From NCBI GenBank assembly GCA_020638065.1, contig JACKJG010000008.1, forward strand, positions 62,001-126,000: a stretch of DNA of 64,000 nt. The letters are read 5' to 3'. Positions 1 through 7,818 of this stretch are shown piece by piece. The notes under the pieces are model-generated. The model saw nothing but the letters and a program-made list of their open reading frames with translations. It was not told where the DNA came from and did no database searches. Position numbers and translations under genes: made by a program. Numbering within the stretch: position 1 is the first letter of the stretch; the number at the start of each line of letters is the position of its first letter. The DNA comes from Hyphomicrobiaceae bacterium. GTDB lineage: Bacteria > Pseudomonadota > Alphaproteobacteria > Rhizobiales > Devosiaceae.

Positions 1-328
1 TTTCATTGGTCTCGGGCGCACGATAGGCGGACACGACGTGAATGGGCTGGGTTGCGCCGACTTCCTGATAAACCGACCAGATCAGGTCGAACAAGGCCGG
101 GTCCATCTTGGTGGGCTCATTGCGCCGCCAGTCGCGCAGGAAATAGTTGAGTTTGTTCAACCCATCCTGATCATAGCGCCCATCACGGCGGAAGGTGATT
201 TTCGCCGTCTCGCCGGTATGGGTGTAGAAGAGGTAGAGCGTGCGATCTTCGGCCGAGGCGGGCGCTGCAAAGCCGAAAAAGCCGATGATCGCCGCAAGCA
301 ACATGCCTGCGCGCAAAAGCGGCCTCAT
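1..328 (-). CDS. DUF882/YcbK-like murein hydrolase, 3' end outside window
   Basis: The reading frame starts at ATG 328 and runs off the left edge with no stop, so only about 109 residues are visible. It opens with a hydrophobic signal sequence (residues 1-26, ending FAAPASA) followed by RTLYLFYTHTGETAKITFRR and, further on, LNYFLRDWRRNEPTKMDP and HVVSAYRAPETN. These are typical of the DUF882 (peptidase M15_2, YcbK/MepK) family, periplasmic zinc peptidases acting on peptidoglycan cross-links; the zinc ligands lie mostly in the missing part. It sits just downstream of, and on the same strand as, an L,D-transpeptidase, and MepK-type enzymes cleave the cross-links such transpeptidases make, so a shared role in wall remodelling is likely. 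The hydrolytic activity is inferred from the family. Confidence 0.8.
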   Translation of the reverse strand, partial: MRPLLRAGMLLAAIIGFFGFAAPASAEDRTLYLFYTHTGETAKITFRRDGRYDQDGLNKLNYFLRDWRRNEPTKMDPALFDLIWSVYQEVGATQPIHVVSAYRAPETNE

Positions 329-568
329 GACTTTGAATTGTGTCGTCACCCTAGCGGTCCCGATGTTTGCCAGTCAGCTGGCATATAACACCTTAGAATA
401 GGCTACATCAGATGAGAAACTGTTAACACTAACAGAGTTCTAACGTCCCAATGCTCACGCCATAATTGAGATAGGCTTCAATAGAGGCCAAAGCAAGGCG
501 CGAAGAGCCTGCGCGGCATGGGGAAATGCCGCGACAAGGCGTCGCCATTGGACCGCGTATGGGTCGGA

Positions 569-2227
569 TCAGGAAGCGTCGAGCATCCGCACAAGCTTGG
601 CGTTGTGACCATAGATGTCCGGGAACGACTGGACGTTGCCGTTCGCATCGACTCTCAGCGTGAAGTAGGCCAAGTGCACCGGCACGTGGTACTCAAGATT
701 GTTCCAGCGCTCAGTCGAGCCGCGTTCGCTTTCCAGAGTTGCAAGGCTCAGACGCGGTTCGTTGGCGAGTAGCGCATTGGCGAAATCCATCGGGTTCTGC
801 ACACGCACGCAACCGTGGCTAAAAGCGCGGGTCGAGCGTGAAAACAGGGACTTGGATGGCGTGTCGTGCAGGTAGACGTCATGGCTGTTGGGGAACAGGA
901 ACTTGACCTGACCAAGAGCATTGGCGCCACCCGGCTTCTGGCGAATGCGGAAATTGTTGATCGAGTTGGTCGACCAGTCGACCGCCGAGGCGTTGATGAC
1001 CCTGCCGCCGGACAGAAGTTCCATATTGTGCGAGGCAATGTAGCCGGGGTTCGACTGCAGGATTGGCCCGATCTCGTTGCTCGCAATCGAGGGCGGCACG
1101 TTCCAATAGGGATTCATGACGATGTGTTCGATCTCGTCATTGAAGATCGGCGTCTGGTTGGAGATTTTGCCGACGACGACACGGGTCGTGTAGGCCTGTT
1201 GTCCGTTGTCGTAGATATAGAGCCGGAATTCCGGAATGTTGACGAAGACATTGAAATTGCCGAGGTCACGCGGCATCCAGCGCCAGCGCTCCATATTGGC
1301 GACAATGTCTACGGTCGGGATCGCCGAGCCGCCATTGAGGGCGGAAACGGTGGCCGGACCGATCACGCCATCGACGGTCAGTCCCTTTTCTTCCTGGAAG
1401 CTTTCGACTGCTGCGACGAGCAGGTCATCGTAGGTCGTCGAGCCTTCGATCGGGTCCAGCTCCAGCCGTTCACGCAACAGGGGGACACGGTCATCGCTCA
1501 TGCCGGGCTTGAGCAGACCTCCGCCGGGGATTGAAACCACCTTTTCGATCGTGCCGGCATAATGCTGCGCGAGCAGTTTCTTCAGTCCGAGGAATTCGGG
1601 ATTGGTCGGCGACAGATCATGCAACATCTGATCTGGCGTGTCGGACGCGGCCAGTTCGAGCAGGAATTTCGCGCCATCGAGCTGCGGCGGGCGGATATCG
1701 ATATAGCCGGAAACCGAAGACGGGCGAACACGGCCGCCATAGGCGTTCTGGGCATATTTGATCGCGGCGGCGGAAAAGGCGGTCTCAAGGCGCGCGACAG
1801 CGTCCGGGTTGGACATGTCGGCATCGAGTGACAGATCGGCGGTCAGGTAATCGTCGGGGCGCAGACCTTCGAGATAGGAATCCTTGAAGACCTGAATGAT
1901 CTGTTCGGCCTTGTCGGAAAACGCGACCTTGCCATTGTCATCGCTTGTCAGCCAAAGCGGTTCGAAGTGGCGGCCGCCATAAAAGAAATAGAGCTTCTGG
2001 GCTTCTTCATAAGCGCGGGATTCGGGATTGGCCTGAGCGTAAGCCTCCGCCAGACCCTTCTTGATGCTCAGCGCCAGCGGATTGAGCGGCGGCGCGATGA
2101 TCACGCGTTCCGCTTCAACGCCGTCGATCGTGACCTTTTCCTGAGCCTGCACGGCGGGGTTGGCCAATAGGGCCGCGCCGAGAATTGCCGGGATCAGAGC
2201 CAATTTGAATTTGCCGAGAGCCGTCAT
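569..2227 (-). CDS. L,D-transpeptidase, LdtD/YcbB-like
   Basis: A periplasmic enzyme that would make meso-DAP to meso-DAP (3-3) cross-links in peptidoglycan. The 552-residue protein has a signal peptide (residues 1-27, ending NPAVQA), a large N-terminal domain, a peptidoglycan-binding repeat at about 238-298 (GLTVDGVIGPATVSALN) and a YkuD catalytic domain at about 330-480. The catalytic motif is SHGCVRV with Cys473, and an upstream His is in YLHDTP. Order and length match the LdtD family. I chose ATG 2227 because the next possible start, 52 codons upstream, would put a non-signal sequence ahead of the signal peptide. A CGCGGCAT/ATGCCGCG hairpin at 512-533 lies beyond the stop but lacks a U tract. 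The next gene downstream on this strand is the DUF882 hydrolase. Confidence 0.9.
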   Translation of the reverse strand: MTALGKFKLALIPAILGAALLANPAVQAQEKVTIDGVEAERVIIAPPLNPLALSIKKGLAEAYAQANPESRAYEEAQKLYFFYGGRHFEPLWLTSDDNGKVAFSDKAEQIIQVFKDSYLEGLRPDDYLTADLSLDADMSNPDAVARLETAFSAAAIKYAQNAYGGRVRPSSVSGYIDIRPPQLDGAKFLLELAASDTPDQMLHDLSPTNPEFLGLKKLLAQHYAGTIEKVVSIPGGGLLKPGMSDDRVPLLRERLELDPIEGSTTYDDLLVAAVESFQEEKGLTVDGVIGPATVSALNGGSAIPTVDIVANMERWRWMPRDLGNFNVFVNIPEFRLYIYDNGQQAYTTRVVVGKISNQTPIFNDEIEHIVMNPYWNVPPSIASNEIGPILQSNPGYIASHNMELLSGGRVINASAVDWSTNSINNFRIRQKPGGANALGQVKFLFPNSHDVYLHDTPSKSLFSRSTRAFSHGCVRVQNPMDFANALLANEPRLSLATLESERGSTERWNNLEYHVPVHLAYFTLRVDANGNVQSFPDIYGHNAKLVRMLDAS

Positions 2228-2411
2228 ATGTGTCCGCCGCGTCAGTTTCGAACCATTGTTTCGAACGATTGTCAGAATCAAACCGCCGCCGGATGTGCTC
2301 CGCCGGCGTTTGATCGCATTATCGCACCAAATTAGTGAATCTTTGCCGATTTGCCCATGACATTTTCGTGATCCGGCCGGCAAAGATGCCGATTTTCAGG
2401 GGTTGTGGCCG

Positions 2412-3893
2412 TCAGGCCGCATCGGCCTCGCTGTCGAGTTCGTATTCGCGCAACTTCCGATAAAGCGTCGAGCGGCCTATGCCCAGCGCGCGGGCCACAT
2501 CGGTCATGTGGCCGTTGTGATGGGCGAGGGCGGCAACGATGAGGTCACGTTCGACGGCGGCAATGGGCGTGATGTTGCCATTCTCGTCGAAAAAGCGGTC
2601 AGTCTGCGTGCTGCTGACCGGGTATTCCTCGGCGGTTCGAACCAGTGGCAGCGCGTCGATATGCACCGGAGCGGCCAGATGGCTTTCTTGAAGCTCGGTC
2701 CGGATGGCGCCAACTCCGTTCAGTGCGGCGTGGATCTGTGGAAAATCGGCGGTTCTGAGATAGCCGCCATCGGTCAGAACGATAGCGCGGTAAATCGTGT
2801 TCTCGAGCTGGCGGACATTGCCCGGCCAGTCATAGGACATGAGCAGATCGCGGGCATTGTCACTCAGTCCGGCAATGCTGCGCCCAGCTTCCGCACCCAG
2901 GCGGGCGATGAAGTGATTTGCCAGTGGCATGATGTCCTCGCGCCGTTCGCGTAGCGGCGGCACGTAGATGGGAAAGACATTGAGCCGGTAATAGAGGTCT
3001 TCGCGGAACTGACCCGCACTGGTCAGATTGATGAGGCGGCGATTGGTCGCCGAGATGATGCGGACATCTACCTTTTTGGGCTTGCCTGCACCGACGGGTT
3101 CGACCTCGCCTTCTTGCACGGCGCGCAGCAACTTGACCTGTGCCTCGAGCGGCAGTTCGCCGATTTCATCGAGGAACAGCGTGCCGCCATGGGCCTCCTC
3201 GAATTTGCCTGTCTGATCGGACGTGGCGCCGGTAAAGGCGCCTTTAACGTGTCCGAAGAGCACCGATTCCACCAGGTCACGGGGGATGGCGCCGCAATTG
3301 ACGGTGACGAAGGGCCTGCCGGCCCGGTCTGACGACCCCTGAATGGCACGGGCGACGATTTCCTTGCCAACCCCGGACTCGCCCTCGATCATTACGGGAA
3401 TGGTCGAGCGTGCCGCCTTGCGGGCCAGATCGAACACACGCAGCATGGAGGGGCTGACCGAGATGATGTCGGAGAGCTTGACCTTGCCTTCGCGGCGGTT
3501 GCGGTCGTTGCGCACGCAGGTTTCCAGCTCATTGAGCTTGAAGGCGTTGCGCAGGGAAACCAGCAGCCGTTCGGGGGCGACGGGTTTGACGAAGAAGTCG
3601 ATCGCGCCCTGGCGCATGGCCGAAATGACGCTGTCGAGTGACGAATGGGCCGTCTGAACGATGGTGGGCACGCCGATGGCTTCTTCGCGCATGGCGGCAA
3701 GCACGGCCATGCCGTCGAGATCGGGCATGACCAGATCGAGCACCATGGCCCCGATGTTCTTGTCTTCGCGCAATATCTCGAGGGCCTTAACGCCATCGGA
3801 GGCGGTGACGGTGGTGAAACCGTCTTTCTCGGCGACATTGGTCGTCAGGCGAAGCTGGATCGGGTCGTCATCGACGATGAGAATTTTGGGCAT
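2412..3893 (-). CDS. Orphan sigma-54-dependent response regulator, TacA/NtrC-like
   Basis: A cytoplasmic transcription activator that would open sigma-54 promoters by ATP hydrolysis when phosphorylated. Its 493 residues show a receiver domain (1-120) with acidic pocket DDD at 8-10 and phospho-acceptor Asp53 in LDLVMP, an AAA+ domain with Walker A GESGVGKE (171-178), the sigma-54 contact loop GAFTGA (218-223), Walker B LFLDE (239-243), and a C-terminal Fis-type helix-turn-helix (about 465-485, MTDVARALGIGRSTLYRKL). No histidine kinase is adjacent, so it is an orphan here. A CtrA-type box lies 84-98 bp upstream of its start. In Caulobacter the sigma-54 regulator TacA (similar size) is CtrA-activated, so TacA orthology is attractive but is inference from architecture and promoter only. 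Confidence 0.92.
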   Translation of the reverse strand: MPKILIVDDDPIQLRLTTNVAEKDGFTTVTASDGVKALEILREDKNIGAMVLDLVMPDLDGMAVLAAMREEAIGVPTIVQTAHSSLDSVISAMRQGAIDFFVKPVAPERLLVSLRNAFKLNELETCVRNDRNRREGKVKLSDIISVSPSMLRVFDLARKAARSTIPVMIEGESGVGKEIVARAIQGSSDRAGRPFVTVNCGAIPRDLVESVLFGHVKGAFTGATSDQTGKFEEAHGGTLFLDEIGELPLEAQVKLLRAVQEGEVEPVGAGKPKKVDVRIISATNRRLINLTSAGQFREDLYYRLNVFPIYVPPLRERREDIMPLANHFIARLGAEAGRSIAGLSDNARDLLMSYDWPGNVRQLENTIYRAIVLTDGGYLRTADFPQIHAALNGVGAIRTELQESHLAAPVHIDALPLVRTAEEYPVSSTQTDRFFDENGNITPIAAVERDLIVAALAHHNGHMTDVARALGIGRSTLYRKLREYELDSEADAA

Positions 3894-3976
3894 GGATACC
3901 AGGGCATGATGGTCCGCAATGCGGCCGTAGCCGAATCGCGAAGTGTCTCATTTTGATCCAAGCTAGAAACCGGCCA

Positions 3977-3991
3977 TTAACAGCAGCTTAA
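3977..3991. promoter_or_regulatory. CtrA-type box (TTAA-N7-TTAA)
   Basis: TTAA (3977-3980), seven bases CAGCAGC, then TTAA (3988-3991) matches the full CtrA consensus spacing. It lies in the divergent interval between the sigma-54 response regulator (start 3893) and the M3 peptidase (start 4091), so it could serve either gene. The regulator is the more likely target by analogy with CtrA-activated tacA. The function is inferred from the motif alone. Confidence 0.5.
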
Positions 3992-4090
3992 GACGAGGCC
4001 AGGAATTCAAGCCAATCGAGCGGTTGGCAAACCCGACCGCGCGCATTAAGTCTTTCGGCAACGCAAACCGAACGTGTTCAAGGACAAACA

Positions 4091-5914
4091 ATGACCATCG
4101 TTCACGCGGCAGACGCCGCCAAATCCGGCATGTCCGAACTCGGCGACATGCCGGGATGGGATCTGACCGATCTCTATGCCGAACCGTCCAACGAAAATTG
4201 CCAGAAGGATGTCGAAAAGGCCAAGGCGCTTGGCAAGGCCTTCGAGGCCGATTTCAAGGGCAAGCTCGAAGACAAGGCCAAATCGGGCGCCTTGATAGAT
4301 ATCATCAAGCGCTATGAGGAGCTTGGCGATGTGATGGGCCGGATCGGCTCCTATGCCTATCTCAATTATGTGCTCAACACCGGCGATCAGGATCGGGCCA
4401 AGTTTTTGGGTGACGTGCAGCAGGCCCTGACCGACCTCAGCTCGCACCTGATCTTCTTCGAGCTTGAACTCAACCGGATCGATGACGCGGTGCTCGATGC
4501 CGCCATTGCCGCCGATGAAGGCCTGAGCCGCTACACCTACTGGTTCGAGGAATTGCGCAAGGCGCGGCCCTATCAGCTCGAGGACCGGGTCGAGGAATTG
4601 TTCCTCGAGAAATCGGTCACCGGACGAGGGGCCTGGAACCGGCTGTTCGACGAGACCATGGCGGCGCTGACATTCGATGTGGACGGCGAGGAACTGGCGC
4701 TCGAACCCACGCTGACCCGTCTCAGCGACAAGGATGAGGCCAAGCGCGAAACGGCGTTTCACGCCATCGCCAAGGTGCTCGATACCAACAAGCGGCTGTT
4801 CACCCACATCACCAATGTTCTAGCCAAGGACAAGGAAATCTCGGACCGCTGGCGCGGCTATGCGGACATTGCCGACAGCCGCCACCTGGCCAATTCGGTT
4901 GAGCGGGAAGTGGTCGATGCGCTCGAGCAGGCGGTGAGGGATGCCTATCCGCGACTCAGCCACCGCTATTACGGCATGAAGGCTAAATGGTTCGGCAAAG
5001 ACAAGCTTGAAGCCTGGGACCGCAATGCGCCGCTGCCGAATTCGGATGACCGCATTTTCGATTGGCAGAGCGCCAAGTCGATGGTGCTTGACGCCTATGG
5101 ACGGTTTTCGCCGCATCTGGCCGAAATCGCCCAGCCGTTTTTCGACGGCAAGGGCGGGTGGATCGATGCACCGGTCCGGCCGGGCAAGGCGCCGGGGGCC
5201 TTTGCCCATCCGACCGTCCCGAGTGCGCATCCCTATCTGATGCTCAATTATTTGGGCAAGACGCGCGACGTGATGACGCTTGCCCACGAACTCGGGCACG
5301 GCGTACATCAGGTTCTGTCGCGGGCTCAGGGGCCATTGATGGCGCGGACGCCCTTGACCCTGGCCGAGACGGCCAGCGTTTTCGGTGAAATGCTGACCTT
5401 CCGGTCTCTGCTCGAGAAAACGACAGATCCGAAACAGCGCTTCTCGCTATTGTCGGGCAAGGTCGAGGACATGCTCAACACAGTGGTGCGGCAAATCGCC
5501 TTCTATTCGTTCGAACGCAAGGTGCACACGGCGCGGCGCGAAGGCGAATTGCGCACTGAAGAGATCAACAAGATGTGGATCGATATCGCGGAGGAAAGCC
5601 TCGGACCGTCCATCCGGCTGAACGAGGGATACGAGACCTTCTGGGCCTATATTCCGCATTTCATCCACTCGCCATTCTACGTCTATGCCTATGCGTTCGG
5701 AGACTGCCTTGTGAATTCGCTTTATGCCCAGTATGAGAAGGCGAGCGAAGGATTTGCGGAGCGTTATTTCGAGTTGCTGAAAGCGGGTGGGTCGAAACAC
5801 CATTCCGAGCTTCTGGCCCCGTTCGGGCTCGATGCGAAGGATCCCGGTTTCTGGTCGCTTGGGCTGTCGATGATCGAAGGGCTGATCGACGAACTCGAAG
5901 CAACGCAATCCTGA
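4091..5914 (+). CDS. pepF: M3 family oligoendopeptidase (PepF-like)
   Basis: A cytoplasmic zinc metallopeptidase that cleaves short peptides, probably recycling peptides from protein turnover. The 607-residue length is normal for oligoendopeptidase F. The catalytic zinc site is HELGH at residues 399-403, inside MTLAHELGHGVHQ, followed after about 23 residues by LAETASVFGEM, which supplies the third zinc ligand Glu. An N-terminal oligo_F region is seen at about 120-190. The start ATG 4091 is preceded by an AAGGACA ribosome site. The gene heads a plus-strand group with coxIV and pnt, but the 34 bp gap and unrelated role suggest at most read-through. No signal peptide is present. Confidence 0.93.
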   Translation: MTIVHAADAAKSGMSELGDMPGWDLTDLYAEPSNENCQKDVEKAKALGKAFEADFKGKLEDKAKSGALIDIIKRYEELGDVMGRIGSYAYLNYVLNTGDQDRAKFLGDVQQALTDLSSHLIFFELELNRIDDAVLDAAIAADEGLSRYTYWFEELRKARPYQLEDRVEELFLEKSVTGRGAWNRLFDETMAALTFDVDGEELALEPTLTRLSDKDEAKRETAFHAIAKVLDTNKRLFTHITNVLAKDKEISDRWRGYADIADSRHLANSVEREVVDALEQAVRDAYPRLSHRYYGMKAKWFGKDKLEAWDRNAPLPNSDDRIFDWQSAKSMVLDAYGRFSPHLAEIAQPFFDGKGGWIDAPVRPGKAPGAFAHPTVPSAHPYLMLNYLGKTRDVMTLAHELGHGVHQVLSRAQGPLMARTPLTLAETASVFGEMLTFRSLLEKTTDPKQRFSLLSGKVEDMLNTVVRQIAFYSFERKVHTARREGELRTEEINKMWIDIAEESLGPSIRLNEGYETFWAYIPHFIHSPFYVYAYAFGDCLVNSLYAQYEKASEGFAERYFELLKAGGSKHHSELLAPFGLDAKDPGFWSLGLSMIEGLIDELEATQS

Positions 5915-5948
5915 CAGGATCTATTAGGCAAGCTGAAAGGGAAACGAC

Positions 5949-6080
5949 ATGGCTGAAGACACCAATCCGGCCTGGGAAGAACAGAAGAAAACCTGGCACA
6001 ATTTCATCGGTATCACCAAGTGGGCCGTTGCCGGCCTCGCCATTCTGATGGTTTTCCTTTATTTCGTCGTTCATCCCTGA
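5949..6080 (+). CDS. aa3-type cytochrome c oxidase subunit IV (43 aa)
   Basis: A tiny membrane subunit of the aa3-type cytochrome c oxidase found in alphaproteobacteria. The 43-residue product starts MAEDTNPAWEEQKKTWHNFI, has one membrane helix at about residues 24-41 (WAVAGLAILMVFLYFVV) and ends HP. A short acidic head with a KTWHxFI motif followed by a single helix is characteristic of the family. A strong Shine-Dalgarno (GAAAGGGAAA) precedes ATG 5949. It lies just upstream of pntAA; I recall the same neighbourhood from other Hyphomicrobiales. Known mutants of such subunits elsewhere have mild effects, so it is probably an assembly or stability factor. Confidence 0.85.
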   Translation: MAEDTNPAWEEQKKTWHNFIGITKWAVAGLAILMVFLYFVVHP

Positions 6081-6152
6081 GCCTGATCTGACCGGCGGGC
6101 GGGCGGCTCACGTTCTGCCCGCGTCCGGTGAAATGCCAAAGTGGGGCCATCC

Positions 6153-7451
6153 ATGAAAATTGCAGTCTTGCGCGAAACAGCGGCCGACGAGTCGCGCGTC
6201 GCCGCGACCCCGGAGACGGTGACGAAGTTCATCGGTCTCGGAGCCGAGGTGACGATGGAAAAAGGGGCCGGGGACAAATCGCGCTTTATCGATGCGGCTT
6301 ATGAACAGGCGGGCGCCAAGCTCGCGGCCAGCCGATCTGCGGCGGTCAAGGGCGCGGACATTGTTCTGTGCGTCCGGCGTCCGGCGGCTTCATCGCTGAG
6401 CGGCGCCTCAAAGGGCGCGCTGGTGATCGGGGCGATGGACCCGTTCGGCAACGAAAAGGATGTTGATGCTCTGGCCAAGGCCGGGTTTTCGGCCATTGCC
6501 ATGGAATTCATGCCGCGCATCACCCGCGCGCAATCGATGGACATCCTCAGTTCGCAGGCGAACCTGGCCGGCTATCAGGGTGTGATCGATGGCGCCGCGG
6601 CCTTCGACCGGGCGTTGCCGATGATGATGACGGCGGCGGGCACGGTGCATCCGGCCAAGGTCTTCGTCATGGGTGCCGGCGTTGCCGGCTTGCAGGCGAT
6701 TGCGACGGCCCGGCGCCTTGGTGCGCAGGTGACCGCGACCGACGTTCGTGCTGCAGCGGGCGAACAGGTGGAATCGCTCGGCGCGAAATTCGTCTTCGTG
6801 GAATCTCTCAAAGATGCTTCGGGCCAGGGCGGCTATGCCCGCGAACTGACCAAGGAAGAACAGGCGGCACAGGCCGAACTCGTCGCCAACCACATTACCA
6901 AGCAGGACATCGTCATCACGACCGCGCTCATTCCGGGCCGGCCGGCGCCAAAGCTGATTTCCAAGGCAATGGTGGAATCGATGGCGCCGGGTTCGGTGAT
7001 CGTCGATCTGGCGGCGGAACGTGGCGGCAATTGCGAACTTACGCAGCCGGGCAAGGTCATTTCGCACAACGGCGTAACGATCATCGGGCATACAAACGTT
7101 CAGGGCCGCATTCCGGCCTCGGCCTCGGCGCTTTATGCGCGCAATCTTCTGACCTTTGTCGATACGCTTGTCGACAAGACCGAGAAGAAGCTTGCGGTCG
7201 ATTGGGACGACGAATTGGTCAAGGCCACGGTGCTGACGCGCGACGGCAAGATCGTCAATGAGCGTATCGAGGCTCCGAAATCGGCAGCGGCCACGAAGCC
7301 TGCGGCAGCCAAGAAGGCTCCGGCGGCCAAGCCTGCTGCTACCAAGCCCGCCACGGCGAAATCGCCGGCAAGCAAGCCGGCTGCCAAAAAACCGGCGGCG
7401 GCGAAACCAGCCACAACCCGGCGCACGACGAAAAAGACGGGAGACGCATAA
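6153..7451 (+). CDS. pntAA: NAD(P) transhydrogenase subunit alpha part 1, with basic Lys/Ala/Pro tail
   Basis: The NAD(H)-binding domain I subunit of the proton-translocating transhydrogenase, which uses proton-motive force to drive NADPH formation from NADH. The 432-residue protein begins MKIAVLRETAADESRVAATP, contains the GAGVAGLQAIATARRLGA dinucleotide fold and the RPAPKLISKAMVESM region. ATG 6153 was preferred over GTG 6141 because it matches the family start. The odd part is the C terminus: residues 374-432 (nt 7272-7448) are almost only Ala, Lys, Pro and Thr, with 15 basic residues in 59, resembling a histone H1 tail. Family members such as that of Rhodospirillum end near residue 380-390. 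The stop directly abuts the pntAB start. Confidence 0.95.
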   Translation: MKIAVLRETAADESRVAATPETVTKFIGLGAEVTMEKGAGDKSRFIDAAYEQAGAKLAASRSAAVKGADIVLCVRRPAASSLSGASKGALVIGAMDPFGNEKDVDALAKAGFSAIAMEFMPRITRAQSMDILSSQANLAGYQGVIDGAAAFDRALPMMMTAAGTVHPAKVFVMGAGVAGLQAIATARRLGAQVTATDVRAAAGEQVESLGAKFVFVESLKDASGQGGYARELTKEEQAAQAELVANHITKQDIVITTALIPGRPAPKLISKAMVESMAPGSVIVDLAAERGGNCELTQPGKVISHNGVTIIGHTNVQGRIPASASALYARNLLTFVDTLVDKTEKKLAVDWDDELVKATVLTRDGKIVNERIEAPKSAAATKPAAAKKAPAAKPAATKPATAKSPASKPAAKKPAAAKPATTRRTTKKTGDA

Positions 7452-7814
7452 ATGGAGCATACAGCAGAACAAGTGGCCGATGCGGCGGGCGCGATGGCGT
7501 CGGCGGTGTCCGGCGGAGCGGTCGATCCGTTCGTATTCCGGCTGGCGATCTTCGTTTTGGCGATCTTTGTGGGCTATTTCGTGGTCTGGAGCGTGACCCC
7601 GGCGCTGCATACGCCGCTGATGAGCGTGACCAACGCCATCTCGTCGGTGATCGTGGTCGGCGCGCTGCTGGCCGTCGGCGTGCACTTTGTCGAGGGCACG
7701 AGCTGGGTGTCGAAATTCTTCGGTTTCATCGCCCTCATCCTTGCCAGCGTGAACATATTCGGCGGATTCCTGGTCACCCAGCGCATGCTCGCCATGTACA
7801 AGAAGAAGGGTTGA
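7452..7814 (+). CDS. pntAB: NAD(P) transhydrogenase subunit alpha part 2
   Basis: The short membrane part of transhydrogenase domain II, which together with the PntB membrane half forms the proton channel. The 120-residue product has a 25-residue soluble head, then three hydrophobic helices (about 28-48, 58-80 and 86-110) and a basic end (MYKKKG). The sequence [19 protein letters not shown] is the family hallmark. ATG 7452 follows the pntAA TAA with no spacer, and pntB starts 4 bp after its stop, so translation of the three genes is probably coupled. Confidence 0.95.
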   Translation: MEHTAEQVADAAGAMASAVSGGAVDPFVFRLAIFVLAIFVGYFVVWSVTPALHTPLMSVTNAISSVIVVGALLAVGVHFVEGTSWVSKFFGFIALILASVNIFGGFLVTQRMLAMYKKKG

Positions 7815-7818
7815 CCCG

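Noticed and set aside
512..533. Terminator of the L,D-transpeptidase gene
   Set aside because: The CGCGGCAT/ATGCCGCG hairpin is stable but lacks a T tract in the needed direction.
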